From: JANLSE01 sp038214135
GTDB taxonomy: Bacteria; Chloroflexota; Chloroflexia; Chloroflexales; Roseiflexaceae
Reading direction: 5' to 3'
DNA: 64,000 nt
Assembly: GCA_038214135.1 (NCBI GenBank)
Contig: JBBQSD010000002.1
Location: 1 to 64,000 of the forward strand
Positions 1-9,243 of this stretch are shown in pieces. Under the pieces are notes generated by a model. It saw nothing but the letters and a program-made list of their open reading frames with translations, was not told the DNA's origin and did no database searches. A program made the position numbers and the translations under genes. Position 1 is the stretch's first letter. Every line of letters begins with the position of its first letter.

Positions 1-119
1 CATATAATGACACTCCTTATGTTGTGCCGATAAATCAGGCCAATTTGGAGCCATCAAACCCTCTATAATCGCACGTAGGCACTTCGTAGCAACGTTTTCT
101 CGGAAGTCAATTGGATATT

Positions 120-145
120 TTGACTAAAGCAAATTCGAGTATAAT
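120..145 (+). promoter_or_regulatory. Candidate promoter of glutamine synthetase
   Basis: A perfect -10 hexamer TATAAT lies at 140-145. The best -35 match, TTGACT at 120-125, gives only a 14-bp spacer; TTTTGA at 118-123 would give 16 bp but matches poorly. Transcription would begin near 152, leaving a leader of about 37 nt with an AAGGA ribosome site at 175-179. The -10 is clear and the -35 choice is inference. I see no other feature in the first 188 bases. Confidence 0.45.
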
Positions 146-188
146 TGGTATCGCCGTTATCGCTAAACCAGAATAAGGAACATGGATC

Positions 189-1610
189 ATGACAAACCTG
201 CGTGATTTCCTTGAGATTCCCTACGACGAGCTAGAGGAGCTGAATCTAGAGGCGAAAAGCAAGCGTGCAGCGCGCACCCCTGCGGATGTTATCCAAGAGG
301 AGCGATTGCGCTATCTCACCGATGAGAAGCGCATTAAGGCTGTCACCGTCTGCTTTACCGATCTTGAGGGCCGCTTGCACATGCTCGACTATGACAAGAA
401 ATTCTTGATCAAGTCGGCCGATAATCTGACCTTCGATGGCTCTTCGATTCGTGGTTTCTCACGCCAGGCCGAATCGGATCTGCGGCTTGCCGTTGATTGG
501 GCCGCCTTCTACTGGCTGCCATCGGATATCTTTGGCACAGGTAAAGTGCTCGTCTTTGGTGATGTGCTTGAGAAGGATGGCACACCATACCGCGCCGATA
601 TGCGCGCCCGCCTGAAGGCCTGGACGAGCGAATTGCATACATCGCAGGGTTTGACGCTGAATGCCGCCAATGAGATCGAGGGCTTCCTGTTCAAGGGCCG
701 CCATGCCGAACAGCGCTATCGCGATACTGGCGCATTCGAATTCGTTAGTACTGGTGGGTACTACCACTCACTGCCGGGTGATGCCCTGCGCAACTTCATC
801 GATACGGCTGCCGAAGTGCAACGGGCCATGGGCTTCGCCAATGAGAAGGATCACCCAGAGGTTGCGCCAGCCCAGTTCGAGATGAACTATTCCTATACCG
901 AGGCATCAATCGCTGCCGACCAGATCCTACTGTATAAACTGATCTGCCGCCAGGTGGCCCAGGGCCTGGATATGACCGCCAGCTTCCTGCCCAAGCCAGT
1001 CACAGGCGTGAACGGTAGTGGCATGCACACCAACCTTTCTGTCTCGCAGAATGGCAAGAATATCTTCTATAGCGCCGATGGTGAAGAAGGCATCTCACCG
1101 CTGGCCTGGCAGTTCATTGATCGCATTCTGACCAGCGCCAACGATATCTGCCTGGTGCTCAACTCAAGCGTCAATTCCTACCGCCGATTGGACCCACACT
1201 TCGAGGCACCAAACCAGATCAAGGCCTCGCCGACCGACCGTGGCTCGATGGTGCGTATCCCCATCGGCAACGAGAAATCTGCTCGTGTTGAGGTTCGTTC
1301 CGTGGCCCCAGATGCAAACCCATACCTGACGCTCTATACCGTGCTGCGCACAGGCCTGGAAGGCCCACTCACCGCCGGGATTCGCAGCCAGGAACGCTAC
1401 CTGCCCGATAATATCTATACCGCTATCGAGAATTTCTCTGCCAGCGAATATAACGCCAGCCTGCTTGGTGAGGATATCCGCGATAAGTTTGCTGAACTGA
1501 AACTCTCATCAGCCGACCGCTGCCCACGCCTGCTTGGCTCGCTGATCAAGCGCGCCGAGATCCAATTCCACCACGAGGTCACCAATCAGTATCTGTGGAG
1601 CAAATTCTAG
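189..1610 (+). CDS. glnA: Glutamine synthetase, type I family
   Basis: Cytoplasmic enzyme joining ammonia to glutamate at the cost of ATP. The 473-residue length fits the GSI family. The beta-grasp motif FDGSSIRGF is at 82-90, a metal-site ENEIEGF-like stretch at 161-166 (usually EEEFF), HPEVAPAQFE at 222-231 (usually H.E.APGQ.E), the nucleotide loop NGSGMH at 275-280, NSYRRL at 329-334 and RVEVRSVAPDANPYL at 366-380. No adenylylation motif of the NLYDLP kind is visible, so control by GlnE looks unlikely. The start at 189 has AAGGA nine bases upstream; an ATG at 182 is out of frame. The stop TAG overlaps the convergent methyltransferase stop within one CTAG. The A-Q in place of G-Q near 228 is a small departure, so a GS-like paralogue (gamma-glutamyl ligase) remains possible. 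Confidence 0.9.
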   Translation: MTNLRDFLEIPYDELEELNLEAKSKRAARTPADVIQEERLRYLTDEKRIKAVTVCFTDLEGRLHMLDYDKKFLIKSADNLTFDGSSIRGFSRQAESDLRLAVDWAAFYWLPSDIFGTGKVLVFGDVLEKDGTPYRADMRARLKAWTSELHTSQGLTLNAANEIEGFLFKGRHAEQRYRDTGAFEFVSTGGYYHSLPGDALRNFIDTAAEVQRAMGFANEKDHPEVAPAQFEMNYSYTEASIAADQILLYKLICRQVAQGLDMTASFLPKPVTGVNGSGMHTNLSVSQNGKNIFYSADGEEGISPLAWQFIDRILTSANDICLVLNSSVNSYRRLDPHFEAPNQIKASPTDRGSMVRIPIGNEKSARVEVRSVAPDANPYLTLYTVLRTGLEGPLTAGIRSQERYLPDNIYTAIENFSASEYNASLLGEDIRDKFAELKLSSADRCPRLLGSLIKRAEIQFHHEVTNQYLWSKF

Positions 1611-3466
1611 AACCCCTTGCCCCGTAGGGGCGGTTCGTGAACCGACCGTTCGTGAACCGCCCCTCCAGCAATTCCATATAATTCCGCCACCAGATCATCA
1701 ATCTGCGCCTCAATCTCGGCAATCTCAGCCGCACCCTCGGGCATGGCTGCTCTCATGTACGCCAATTCGCCAAGTTTTGTTGGCAGTGTTCGCGGCACAG
1801 GAAAGCGCGCTACCTGCCGCGCCCCCACCCGCAGGTAGCCACCTCGCAGCGCTAAACCACCATGCAACTGCCGATATAACCATGCCGCTACCTGGCTGTT
1901 TAGTAATCCCAGTAATGCCCACAGGTCGGTTCGAGTTACTGTTAGAATGACGGTCGTCTTGGCTGGCAACACCTTGCCCTCCACATCCGCATAGCCTTCC
2001 AAATGCTGCCCAAGCCCGGCCAGAATGATCCGTTGGTGGCCATCCGGTACCAATCGTGCATGGATTGCCCTGAGCTGCGCGATTTCGATGGCTGGCCGCA
2101 GATAGCGCTGCCCTAAATAGCGCAATGGCCGCTGCCCCCAACGGATTGTATAGCGATCAAGTGTGCCCGTATTCACCAATTTTGTATGGCCATCGGGGAA
2201 ATCGCCATCTCCCAGATCGATAATCAATGGCGCAATGGCATATGCCTCTGCAACCGTCGCTGCCTCCCGAATGTCGGCCAATTCGGCCAATGGGATCGTG
2301 TAGCGCAGGCACCGCTCAACCAAATCAATCGTTGGCGAGAAGATCGGCCACCAATCAGCACCAAGGCGTGGCAGAATATTCGCTGCGACTTGTGCATTAT
2401 GAACAACTCGAATTGGTTGATCTGCACAAGTCGCAAACACTCGAACATCGATCTGTTGATCGGGTCGGACATCTGGCAGTTCCAGCCGTCGAACAATAAT
2501 CGCTAATGGGTAGATATTGGCGGCAAACACATCCGCCGCCGAATAGTCGAGCAGTGCTTCAATCGCATGTTCGGCCAATAGCGAGCGCAGGGTTCGAGCA
2601 TAATCGGCCCCCAGCAGGCGGTTCGGCACAATCAACGCACAGCGGCCAGCGGGGCGCAACAGATGCAGTGCGAGTTCGACAAACGGCACAAACACATCCC
2701 AATTGCCACGCGCCGTCGGCCAGGCTCGTGCTATCTCCTTGCGTAATGCAGGAGTTTCACGCATCATCCGCTGCGAATCGATATATGGCGGGTTGCCAAG
2801 GACGATATCGAAACCACCAGCCGCGATCACCGTTGGGAATGCTGCTCGCCATCGATCAATCTGTAGCGCATCACCAGTAATAAGCCGCGCCCGCAAATCC
2901 GGGATCGCAGCACCGGCATCAAGCAGCGCCAGCCCGATGATTGCTCGCGCAACCATAGCCGCCACAGCATCTTGTTCGAAACCATATAGATGCTGCGCTC
3001 GTTTGGGGCGCTCAGCAGGCGGGAGCAGTTCCAGCGCTGCAAGCAAGAAGAAGCCACAGCCCATCGCTGGATCGCAGATCGTCAGGGCCAGCGGATCGTC
3101 CGCAGAGGCGATAGCCGCCGCTCCAAGCACCCGTACCGTCAATTCCGTTACAACTGATGGCGGCGTATAGAAGCGCCCCGCAGAACGACGCCCAGCCTGT
3201 GCCAGCGTTTCGTACAATTCGCCCAAAGCTCGTGGCGTGAGCTGATCGATACCCAATTCGGAAGGAGAAGTAATCCCAGATGAAAGGGCTTCAGGCAAGA
3301 GCGGGTCAAGGAGTTCACCCGGCAATGCCAACGCCGCCAGGCGTGGATCGGCTTGTGCATTCGCTATGGTAGCGGGCATACCACGCAGTGCCAGGGCACG
3401 CAACAAGGCAGCCTGCATATACTGAATCAGGGCCATCTGCGTTTCGGATGCCAAATATGTTCCCAT
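1607..3466 (-). CDS. N6-adenine DNA methyltransferase, Eco57I/type IIG-like, apparently solitary
   Basis: S-adenosylmethionine-dependent DNA methyltransferase. In the longest frame (start 3670) the N-terminal GRFYTPPSVV motif is at 165-174, SAM motif I DPAMGCGFF at 200-208 and catalytic motif IV NPPY at 293-296, followed by a target-recognition-like C-terminal half. No nuclease motif is visible and no restriction partner lies beside it, so an orphan methylase is likelier than a full type IIG enzyme. Codons upstream of 3466 run through three 28-bp repeats and are probably not translated; ATG at 3466 or 3436 are the plausible starts, neither with a clear ribosome site. The last roughly 19 residues are encoded by another palindromic repeat. 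Target sequence unknown. Confidence 0.8.
   Translation of the reverse strand: MGTYLASETQMALIQYMQAALLRALALRGMPATIANAQADPRLAALALPGELLDPLLPEALSSGITSPSELGIDQLTPRALGELYETLAQAGRRSAGRFYTPPSVVTELTVRVLGAAAIASADDPLALTICDPAMGCGFFLLAALELLPPAERPKRAQHLYGFEQDAVAAMVARAIIGLALLDAGAAIPDLRARLITGDALQIDRWRAAFPTVIAAGGFDIVLGNPPYIDSQRMMRETPALRKEIARAWPTARGNWDVFVPFVELALHLLRPAGRCALIVPNRLLGADYARTLRSLLAEHAIEALLDYSAADVFAANIYPLAIIVRRLELPDVRPDQQIDVRVFATCADQPIRVVHNAQVAANILPRLGADWWPIFSPTIDLVERCLRYTIPLAELADIREAATVAEAYAIAPLIIDLGDGDFPDGHTKLVNTGTLDRYTIRWGQRPLRYLGQRYLRPAIEIAQLRAIHARLVPDGHQRIILAGLGQHLEGYADVEGKVLPAKTTVILTVTRTDLWALLGLLNSQVAAWLYRQLHGGLALRGGYLRVGARQVARFPVPRTLPTKLGELAYMRAAMPEGAAEIAEIEAQIDDLVAELYGIAGGAVHERSVHEPPLRGKGF
1624..1666. 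repeat. GTAG-type palindromic repeat, expanded copy
   Basis: The outer arms GTAGGGGCGGTTC and GAACCGCCCCTCC are inverted. The centre carries a near-tandem duplication of TTCGTGAACCG, so this copy is 43 bp rather than the usual 28. It encodes the C-terminal tail of the methyltransferase. It belongs to the family described at 14017, 25607 and 56340. Confidence 0.75.
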
Positions 3467-3475
3467 ACAGCCGCC

Positions 3476-3631
3476 GCAGGGGCGAACCTTCTGTTCGTCC
3501 GCAGGATGCGACCCATCCTTTTTTGCCACGATGTCTATCATGCCAATCATTGCGTAGAGGCTGACCCATATGTCTGCCCACCAGGACAGGCAATGTGTCC
3601 CCTGTGGGCGCACACATTGGTGCGCCTCTAC
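3476..3631. repeat. Cluster of three 28-bp palindromic repeats
   Basis: Three 28-bp units lie at 3476-3503 (starts GCAGGGGCGAACC), 3554-3581 (starts GTAGAGGCTGACCC) and 3604-3631 (ends GTGCGCCTCTAC). The second and third are inverted copies of one another, with matching GTAGAGGC and GCCCAC ends. They lie immediately upstream of the methyltransferase start and inflate its open frame. Confidence 0.7.
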
Positions 3632-3800
3632 CGCATTGTGGTGCAATGGCAGGTAATTGCAAGAGAACATTCCGCACCCGGAATCCTAACACAAATTTGA
3701 CAATTAAGAAACCCTGTGATACCCTCCCGGCCATCCAAAACTACCTGTAGCCATCGCGGCTATCACGATCCAGGTTGATCATGTAGCCAATGGAGAATCC

Positions 3801-4694
3801 ATGCTCCGATTGCGCCCTGCTGCGTTGCACTGGCATTGTTTGCCGCTGATTGTGCTTGCCATCATACTCGCCATGGCGGCTGAACCAGTATCTGCTACTG
3901 CTGAGCGAAACATCCCGATCCTCTCCCTCCCAACCCCAATTGGCGAATCCTGGAAGATCATTCAAGGGTATGGCTGTGGCACCCACAATAGCTGGGATCG
4001 CTATTCACTCGATCTGGCTGCAACCGATGGCCGCACCTATGGTGCGCCCGTTCGAGCAGCTGCCGATGGCGTTGTGTTCGTGTGGGTCAAGAAGAGCGGT
4101 ACACTGATTCTGCACCATGGCAATGGCTTCTACACAATGTACACGCATATGTCCAGTGTCGTCACAACCCAAGATGGCGCATTTATTGGGCGTGGTATGG
4201 TGATTGGGGCCGTTGGGGATCGCGGTGCGCCGGGGGTTCCACACCTGCACTTCACGGCCTTTACCGCCGATGGTTCGTGGGCTAGCAATCGGCGCTCGGT
4301 TGCGCTCACATTTGCGGAGGGGTACACATTCGCAGAGATCGGTGGGTGCAGCCAGCATCAGGGTACGGTTGTCACCGCTACACAGGCCAATAATCTGCCT
4401 ACAGCAAATGACACAACCGCACCTGAGTTGCCAGTATTGACAGCACCACTGCGGATTGCGAATGGCCAGCCGACACTGATCGAATGGCCGGCTGCACACG
4501 ATGCTGCTGGAATAGCTGGATACCGGCTATATATTGGCCCCGATCCAGCTGGAACATCGGAATGGTTCGTATCAGCCCCGAATGTCGAGCTACCGGCACT
4601 CGCAGCTGGCCCGTATCTCCTACGAATCCAGGCGCTCGATGTCGCTGGAAATCAAGGCAAATGGCTGACGGTGGGGCAGATTCTGGTTGAGTAG
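3801..4694 (+). CDS. Secreted M23-family peptidase (LytM-like) with Fn3-like tail
   Basis: Predicted zinc endopeptidase acting on peptidoglycan cross-bridges outside the membrane. A signal peptide occupies about 1-32 (hydrophobic core LIVLAIILAMA, cleavage near VSA-TA). The M23 domain spans about 50-155 with H62 and D66 or D71 as the first zinc ligands, YTMYTH at 111-116 and the HLH motif at 148-150. Residues 200-297 form a beta-rich region reminiscent of fibronectin III. The gene is monocistronic and converges on the PGRP amidase gene, a plausible partner in wall turnover. Substrate specificity is unknown. Confidence 0.85.
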   Translation: MLRLRPAALHWHCLPLIVLAIILAMAAEPVSATAERNIPILSLPTPIGESWKIIQGYGCGTHNSWDRYSLDLAATDGRTYGAPVRAAADGVVFVWVKKSGTLILHHGNGFYTMYTHMSSVVTTQDGAFIGRGMVIGAVGDRGAPGVPHLHFTAFTADGSWASNRRSVALTFAEGYTFAEIGGCSQHQGTVVTATQANNLPTANDTTAPELPVLTAPLRIANGQPTLIEWPAAHDAAGIAGYRLYIGPDPAGTSEWFVSAPNVELPALAAGPYLLRIQALDVAGNQGKWLTVGQILVE

Positions 4695-4759
4695 GAAGCA
4701 TTACCACTTCATCATACAGCCTTATGAAATTTGACAATCAACATCGGTCATCGTTTTTT

Positions 4760-4808
4760 GGAGTGCGGCAGCCATGCCGCCGCCGCGCACGTATGGCTTG
4801 CACACTCC
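4760..4808. repeat. Imperfect inverted repeat, GGAGTGCGGCAGCCAT type
   Basis: The left arm GGAGTGCGGCAGCCAT faces the right arm ATGGCTTGCACACTCC across a GC-rich centre. A shorter relative lies at 37607-37630. The rest of the 162-bp convergent gap shows nothing further. Confidence 0.6.
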
Positions 4809-4856
4809 ACATCGGCACTCGCACATTACGGGTTTTGGTGATCAAAACTGATTTGG

Positions 4857-7322
4857 TTATCTTGCTAGCTCCGGTAGATAGATCTTGAAATCACTACCAG
4901 CAGGCTTCGGGGCAGAGGCTCCAACTCCAAAACGCAACTCGCGGATCACGCTCTGGTTACTGGCTGCATCGGTCGCCTGGTAGCGTAGGGTATATGCACC
5001 CTGTTGTAACCGGCCAACCCGCACGATGGCTCCCAGATTCTCCTGCCATTCGCCACCGTTCAGGCTCCAGCGCACGCTCACCACTCTGCTCCCGCCAAGA
5101 TCATCACTCCCGAGCGCGATCAGTGGTGGCTGGCTGAAATTCCCATCGACATTTGGTTGGCTACTCAGGGAATCCGGGATCGATTGAAAGCCCTGCCCTC
5201 CTGGCACCTGGTAATCATAGGCAACATAGGCCTGCCCGGCACTCTCGAAGGCGATAACGCCAAGCGAATGCACGCCAGCACTCAATTGTACCGTGCTCGT
5301 GGCGGCCTGGGCGGGGTGCAGCCCTGGATTACTGATAACAGGTTGGCCATCGACAAACAGCCACGAACCATCATCGCTCGTTAAACGAAATGTGTATGCT
5401 CCAGCAGTGGCTGCCATAAAGCTGCGTGCCTGCGTGATCATAAAGCGATCATTCTGACCAAATGGGCCACCAGCGCCCCAATCGAGTGCTTCGCCCGACC
5501 AGGGTATGCTTCCGATATACGGCCCACGAATCACTCCGGTTGCGTCAGTCAGCCGTGCCAGAACATCCTCCGCCGGCCCACCCAACTGGTAGATCTGTGC
5601 TAATGGCCGTAGTTGGCTATCATAGTTGGCTAGTTCAGGTGCATCCTGTTCGGGTATGACCGTAATCTGCGTGGTGCCAACATTCTGCGCCATATAGCCA
5701 ACATATTCCTGAACCAGGCCAGCCTGAAGCGTATAGATCCCCGGTGTACGAAACTGCACATACCCAATAATCGTACGCTCCTCGCCCGGTTGCAGATCGC
5801 CATTAAGGCCCCAACGCCAGGGGTAGTTCGATGTGACACCATTGCAACGGTTTGTATTCTCGGCATCCCAGCTTGGCGTTCCTAGCACCACCCGTAGCTT
5901 ACCTGCCTCTTTTGGGAAGATTGGCGATACGCCAGATGGATCGCCATTGAAGCATTCATTCTGGAAGTAGGTATGGCCAGCAAAAGCATCAACTGAACTC
6001 AGATCAACCTGTGGTGCCTGGCCACTGATTACTATCTGGCCGGTGTTGCGTATGTCAAAGCGCACCTCCAATACTTCACCAGCAGCGATACTCGTACGAG
6101 GGAACTGAATTCCTCGTAGCTCGGCCTGAGCGGCGGGTGGGGTGCCTTCGATCACCAATTGGCGAACGCGATCACGAATCCCTGGCATGAGTGCCATCGT
6201 CGCATCGCCAGGGCATGTCGTGTGGCCTGGTGTCACCTGGCGATGCCCAGCAATATTCACAACAATACCGCCAGGGTTATAGGGCAGGCAATAGTTCGAA
6301 ATCGTACAGCCATAGTAGAACGAGCTACCGAGTGGGTCGATCCCGCGCTGAGCTGCCTTCCAGGCCAACAATCGAACCAGCAAATCCTGGGTTGCCGATG
6401 TCGGGGCACTACTCGAATAGGTGCCAAGCAGCGAAACACCCATCGAGCCATAGTTGGCCGTATCGTGGAACGCAACGGCATCATCACCACCGGCGCGGCC
6501 CTCATAGACGACGCCATTCGGGTCGATCAGATAGTTATAGCCAATATCGCCCCAGCCGCGCGTAATAGTGTGGTATGCCCAGATCGCCCGAACCCGAGCA
6601 GCCCAGTTTGTTTCGCTTGGATAGAGCGAGCTGCTATCGGCAGTATGATGAACGACAAGATGGTTCACGGCATAATAGCGCGGTGCCACCCGGCTTCCCT
6701 GGCCATCCGGCGAACCCCAGGCCGTTCGTGAGACAACTGCTGGGCGGGATGGGCCATTGCTTGCCAGCACAGCAGGCTCACTCTTGCTTGTCAATGCTTC
6801 AGGGGTGATCTGATCAGGCGTGGGGTTGGTTGGGCCAGTGGCCGTTTCAACAGTATGAACATCGATCTGGCGCAATACCGGCTGTGTGCCATCGGGTGCT
6901 GGAAGCGTTGTTGTGCGAATTTGCCAGAAACGTGCAATCGCGCCAACCTCAAACATCTGGCTCCAGATCACATCAGGGCCATCATTCGGGCCTGCCAATT
7001 CGTCGCTTGGCTCAACTGTGGACCAAGGGCTCCAGTTCTGTTCATCCGTTGCAGCGCGCACCTCAATGATCAGTGTCGCACCAGATGGAACAAACGCATC
7101 ACGGCGTAACAGCAGATGCGAAAATGGTTTTGGAGCGGCAGTTGGTGGGAATTCGCGAACACCAGTATCGATTGCCTGCGTTTGTGGTTCATTACTCGGC
7201 AACAACGTCTGGGTCACGGGAATATAATCCCCACCGATTTCGGCGGATGAGCGCATTGCCGGAAACACCAGAGCAGCCAGGGCTACGCTGAATATGAAGG
7301 CGAGCAGAATATAGCGGCGCAC
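4857..7322 (-). CDS. Secreted N-acetylmuramoyl-L-alanine amidase, PGRP type, with PA14-like region
   Basis: Large exported hydrolase (821 residues) expected to cut the bond between N-acetylmuramic acid and L-alanine. It has a signal peptide at about 1-27 and an N-terminal beta-rich region to about 165. The amidase_2/PGRP domain spans about 195-385 with VVHHTA at 223-228, GYNYLIDPNG at 261-270 and the zinc ligand region GHRQVTPGHTTCPGD at 359-373. A region near 400-550 looks like repeated beta-sandwiches, and a PA14-like domain around 600-710 (SDDGSWLFVDG) suggests carbohydrate binding. The GTG start has AAAGGAG nine bases upstream. It may act on self or on prey or competitor walls; the sequence does not decide this. 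Confidence 0.85.
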   Translation of the reverse strand: MRRYILLAFIFSVALAALVFPAMRSSAEIGGDYIPVTQTLLPSNEPQTQAIDTGVREFPPTAAPKPFSHLLLRRDAFVPSGATLIIEVRAATDEQNWSPWSTVEPSDELAGPNDGPDVIWSQMFEVGAIARFWQIRTTTLPAPDGTQPVLRQIDVHTVETATGPTNPTPDQITPEALTSKSEPAVLASNGPSRPAVVSRTAWGSPDGQGSRVAPRYYAVNHLVVHHTADSSSLYPSETNWAARVRAIWAYHTITRGWGDIGYNYLIDPNGVVYEGRAGGDDAVAFHDTANYGSMGVSLLGTYSSSAPTSATQDLLVRLLAWKAAQRGIDPLGSSFYYGCTISNYCLPYNPGGIVVNIAGHRQVTPGHTTCPGDATMALMPGIRDRVRQLVIEGTPPAAQAELRGIQFPRTSIAAGEVLEVRFDIRNTGQIVISGQAPQVDLSSVDAFAGHTYFQNECFNGDPSGVSPIFPKEAGKLRVVLGTPSWDAENTNRCNGVTSNYPWRWGLNGDLQPGEERTIIGYVQFRTPGIYTLQAGLVQEYVGYMAQNVGTTQITVIPEQDAPELANYDSQLRPLAQIYQLGGPAEDVLARLTDATGVIRGPYIGSIPWSGEALDWGAGGPFGQNDRFMITQARSFMAATAGAYTFRLTSDDGSWLFVDGQPVISNPGLHPAQAATSTVQLSAGVHSLGVIAFESAGQAYVAYDYQVPGGQGFQSIPDSLSSQPNVDGNFSQPPLIALGSDDLGGSRVVSVRWSLNGGEWQENLGAIVRVGRLQQGAYTLRYQATDAASNQSVIRELRFGVGASAPKPAGSDFKIYLPELAR

Positions 7323-7423
7323 GGCGACTCTCCTTTCAGTCTATCTGCAAAGAAGGACGAGTAGCGCAGCCAAAATTTACCTGAGATTAACCTGAAGTGT
7401 GTGTGAGGGGAAGAACCAAGTAG

Positions 7424-7521
7424 TCAGGAGTCAGGAGTCAGAAGACAGAAGCTACAGAGCAGCTATTATAGCTATCGTGTGAAACCAAGGCACATTTTGA
7501 CTCCTGACTCCTGACTCCTGA
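7424..7521. repeat. Facing heptamer arrays (TCAGGAG/CTCCTGA) around a 56-bp spacer
   Basis: Three copies of TCAGGAG (third TCAGAAG) at 7424-7444 face three copies of CTCCTGA at 7501-7521, making a perfect-looking inverted structure. The right array ends two bases before the stop codon of the permease gene. The same design recurs at 31113-31225 and 46696-46799. Confidence 0.8.
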
Positions 7522-7523
7522 AG

Positions 7524-8348
7524 CTAGGTCGCCGAGCGCCGTTGCAATGTATGAATGAGCCAGGCAATACCGAAGCACACGGTGCAGGCCAGCACAATCG
7601 CCGCGCCAGAGGCAACGCGGGCATAGTAGGAGATATACAACCCAACAAGTGCGGAACCAGTGGCGATCAGCGCCGAAATCGCCATCATCCGGCTCAGCCG
7701 ACGTGTAAGCAACGATGCGGCTGCCGCTGGTGTCACAAGCATCGCACTCGTCAGCACCACCCCAACAACCTGAATGCTGGTGACAACCGTCAGCGCCAGG
7801 AGAACAAGTAGCAGGGTTCGCAGCCGATCAGCACGAACACCAATCACCTCAGCATAGGTCGTATCATAGGAGGTGAGTTCGAGTTCTTTATGAAACAGTG
7901 CCAGCACAAATAAAATGCCAATCGAGAGGCCACCGATCAGCCACACATCCTCCTGCGTTACCCCGAGCAAATTGCCAAACAGAATGTGAGTAAAATCGCG
8001 GAACGAACGTACAGTGCTGATCAGCAGGATGCCAAGCGCAAACATGCCCGTGAACAACACGCCAATGGCGGTATCCTCGCGAACCGAATCACGGCGCGAC
8101 ATCCAGCTGATGCCGAAGGCCGTGACCAACCCGGCGATAATGGCTCCAACAAACAAATTCCAATTATTGAGGTAGGCAACCACGACGCCTGGGAGCACCG
8201 TATGGGCCAATGCATCGCCAATAAAGGCCATGCGCCGCAGGACGACATACACACCCAGGATTGCACAGGTCAGGCCAACCAGCACAGCGGCCAGGAGGCC
8301 GGTACGCATAAAGCCAAGGGCGAACGGTTCCAGAAGCCAGTTTAGCAT
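7524..8348 (-). CDS. Metal ABC transporter permease (ZnuB/MntB-like)
   Basis: Membrane subunit of an ABC-3 family importer for zinc, manganese or iron. The protein begins MLNWLLEPF and shows about seven to eight hydrophobic segments with the family stretch RRMAFIGDALAHTVLPG near the second helix. The open frame extends upstream to 8468 but that part is hydrophilic, runs over the ATPase gene end and lacks family character, so ATG at 8348 is chosen. It lies 34 bases after the ATPase gene in the same direction. No substrate-binding lipoprotein gene is in the neighbourhood, so the metal cannot be assigned. Confidence 0.88.
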   Translation of the reverse strand: MLNWLLEPFALGFMRTGLLAAVLVGLTCAILGVYVVLRRMAFIGDALAHTVLPGVVVAYLNNWNLFVGAIIAGLVTAFGISWMSRRDSVREDTAIGVLFTGMFALGILLISTVRSFRDFTHILFGNLLGVTQEDVWLIGGLSIGILFVLALFHKELELTSYDTTYAEVIGVRADRLRTLLLVLLALTVVTSIQVVGVVLTSAMLVTPAAAASLLTRRLSRMMAISALIATGSALVGLYISYYARVASGAAIVLACTVCFGIAWLIHTLQRRSAT

Positions 8349-8382
8349 AGGGGTTACTTTAGAGGAAGGCGATGGAGCATCA

Positions 8383-9126
8383 TCATGCAATCCACTGATC
8401 GGGGACATACAGGGCAGCAGGGGCATCGGCCACAATCCGGCCATCTTGCAAAGCCACAACCCGATCAAATTCCATCAGATGATCGAGATCATGGGTCGCG
8501 ACCAGCGCCGCCTTACCCTGGCGACGCAGCGTGTTCAGGGTTTCTGCAATTGCATCACGGGTTGCTGCATCAACCGCATTGGTTGGTTCATCCAGCAATA
8601 GTAGATCTGCATCCTGTACAAGTGCGCGAGCCAACAGAACACGTTGCTGTTGCCCACCCGATAGCTCACTGATCTGGCGCTCTGCCAGATCCGCAATGCC
8701 AAGGCGGGTGAGAACCTCATTAACGCGCACATTATCGTTTGCACCCGGTTGGCGTAGCCACCCCAGGTGGACATAGCGGCCAGTGAGCACCATGCGCCGA
8801 ACACTAACGGGGAAACGCCAATCGATCTCGCCACGCTGCGGCAAATAGGCCACACGATGGTGACATGCACCGATCGGCAACCCGAAAATAGAGATGCTGC
8901 CTGCCTGAGTAGGTAAGAGCCCAGCAATGGCCTTGAGAATGGTGGACTTCCCAGCGCCATTTGGGCCAACCAGTGCAACTAATTCGCCCTGTGCAACTTC
9001 TAGTGAAATACCCTGAACCACAGGGGTGTTGCGCCCTGAATGGGTAACCTTAATATGATCAAGCTCAAGCGCCGCTGCTCCCTGAATTGGTGCTACATAA
9101 CGGCGCTGACTATAGTACAACCGCAC
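8383..9126 (-). CDS. Metal ABC transporter ATP-binding protein (ZnuC/MntA-like)
   Basis: ATPase partner of the downstream permease. The 247-residue protein has Walker A GPNGAGKST, the ABC signature LSGGQQQR, Walker B ADLLLLDEPTN and switch histidine in ATHDLDH, all in canonical order. GTG start with AAGGA nine bases upstream. Operon order is ATPase then permease; a binding protein must be encoded elsewhere. Which metal is imported is not visible. Confidence 0.92.
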   Translation of the reverse strand: MRLYYSQRRYVAPIQGAAALELDHIKVTHSGRNTPVVQGISLEVAQGELVALVGPNGAGKSTILKAIAGLLPTQAGSISIFGLPIGACHHRVAYLPQRGEIDWRFPVSVRRMVLTGRYVHLGWLRQPGANDNVRVNEVLTRLGIADLAERQISELSGGQQQRVLLARALVQDADLLLLDEPTNAVDAATRDAIAETLNTLRRQGKAALVATHDLDHLMEFDRVVALQDGRIVADAPAALYVPDQWIA

Positions 9127-9243
9127 GGTAATCGTTCCTTATATCCTGACTCGCCCTGCCTGCGAGCCCTCCACATATGTCGTGGATGAGAGTGAGTTGC
9201 ATTACCGTATTGTAGTCGATTGGTCAGGGGGTGTCAATCCTCA

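Noticed and set aside
3467..3670. N-terminal extension of the methyltransferase frame
   Set aside because: It runs through three 28-bp repeats, has no family resemblance and no ribosome site, so translation is placed at 3466 or 3436.
7323..7523. Insertion sequence or transposase remnant
   Set aside because: No coding sequence or target-site duplication is evident; only the heptamer arrays are there.
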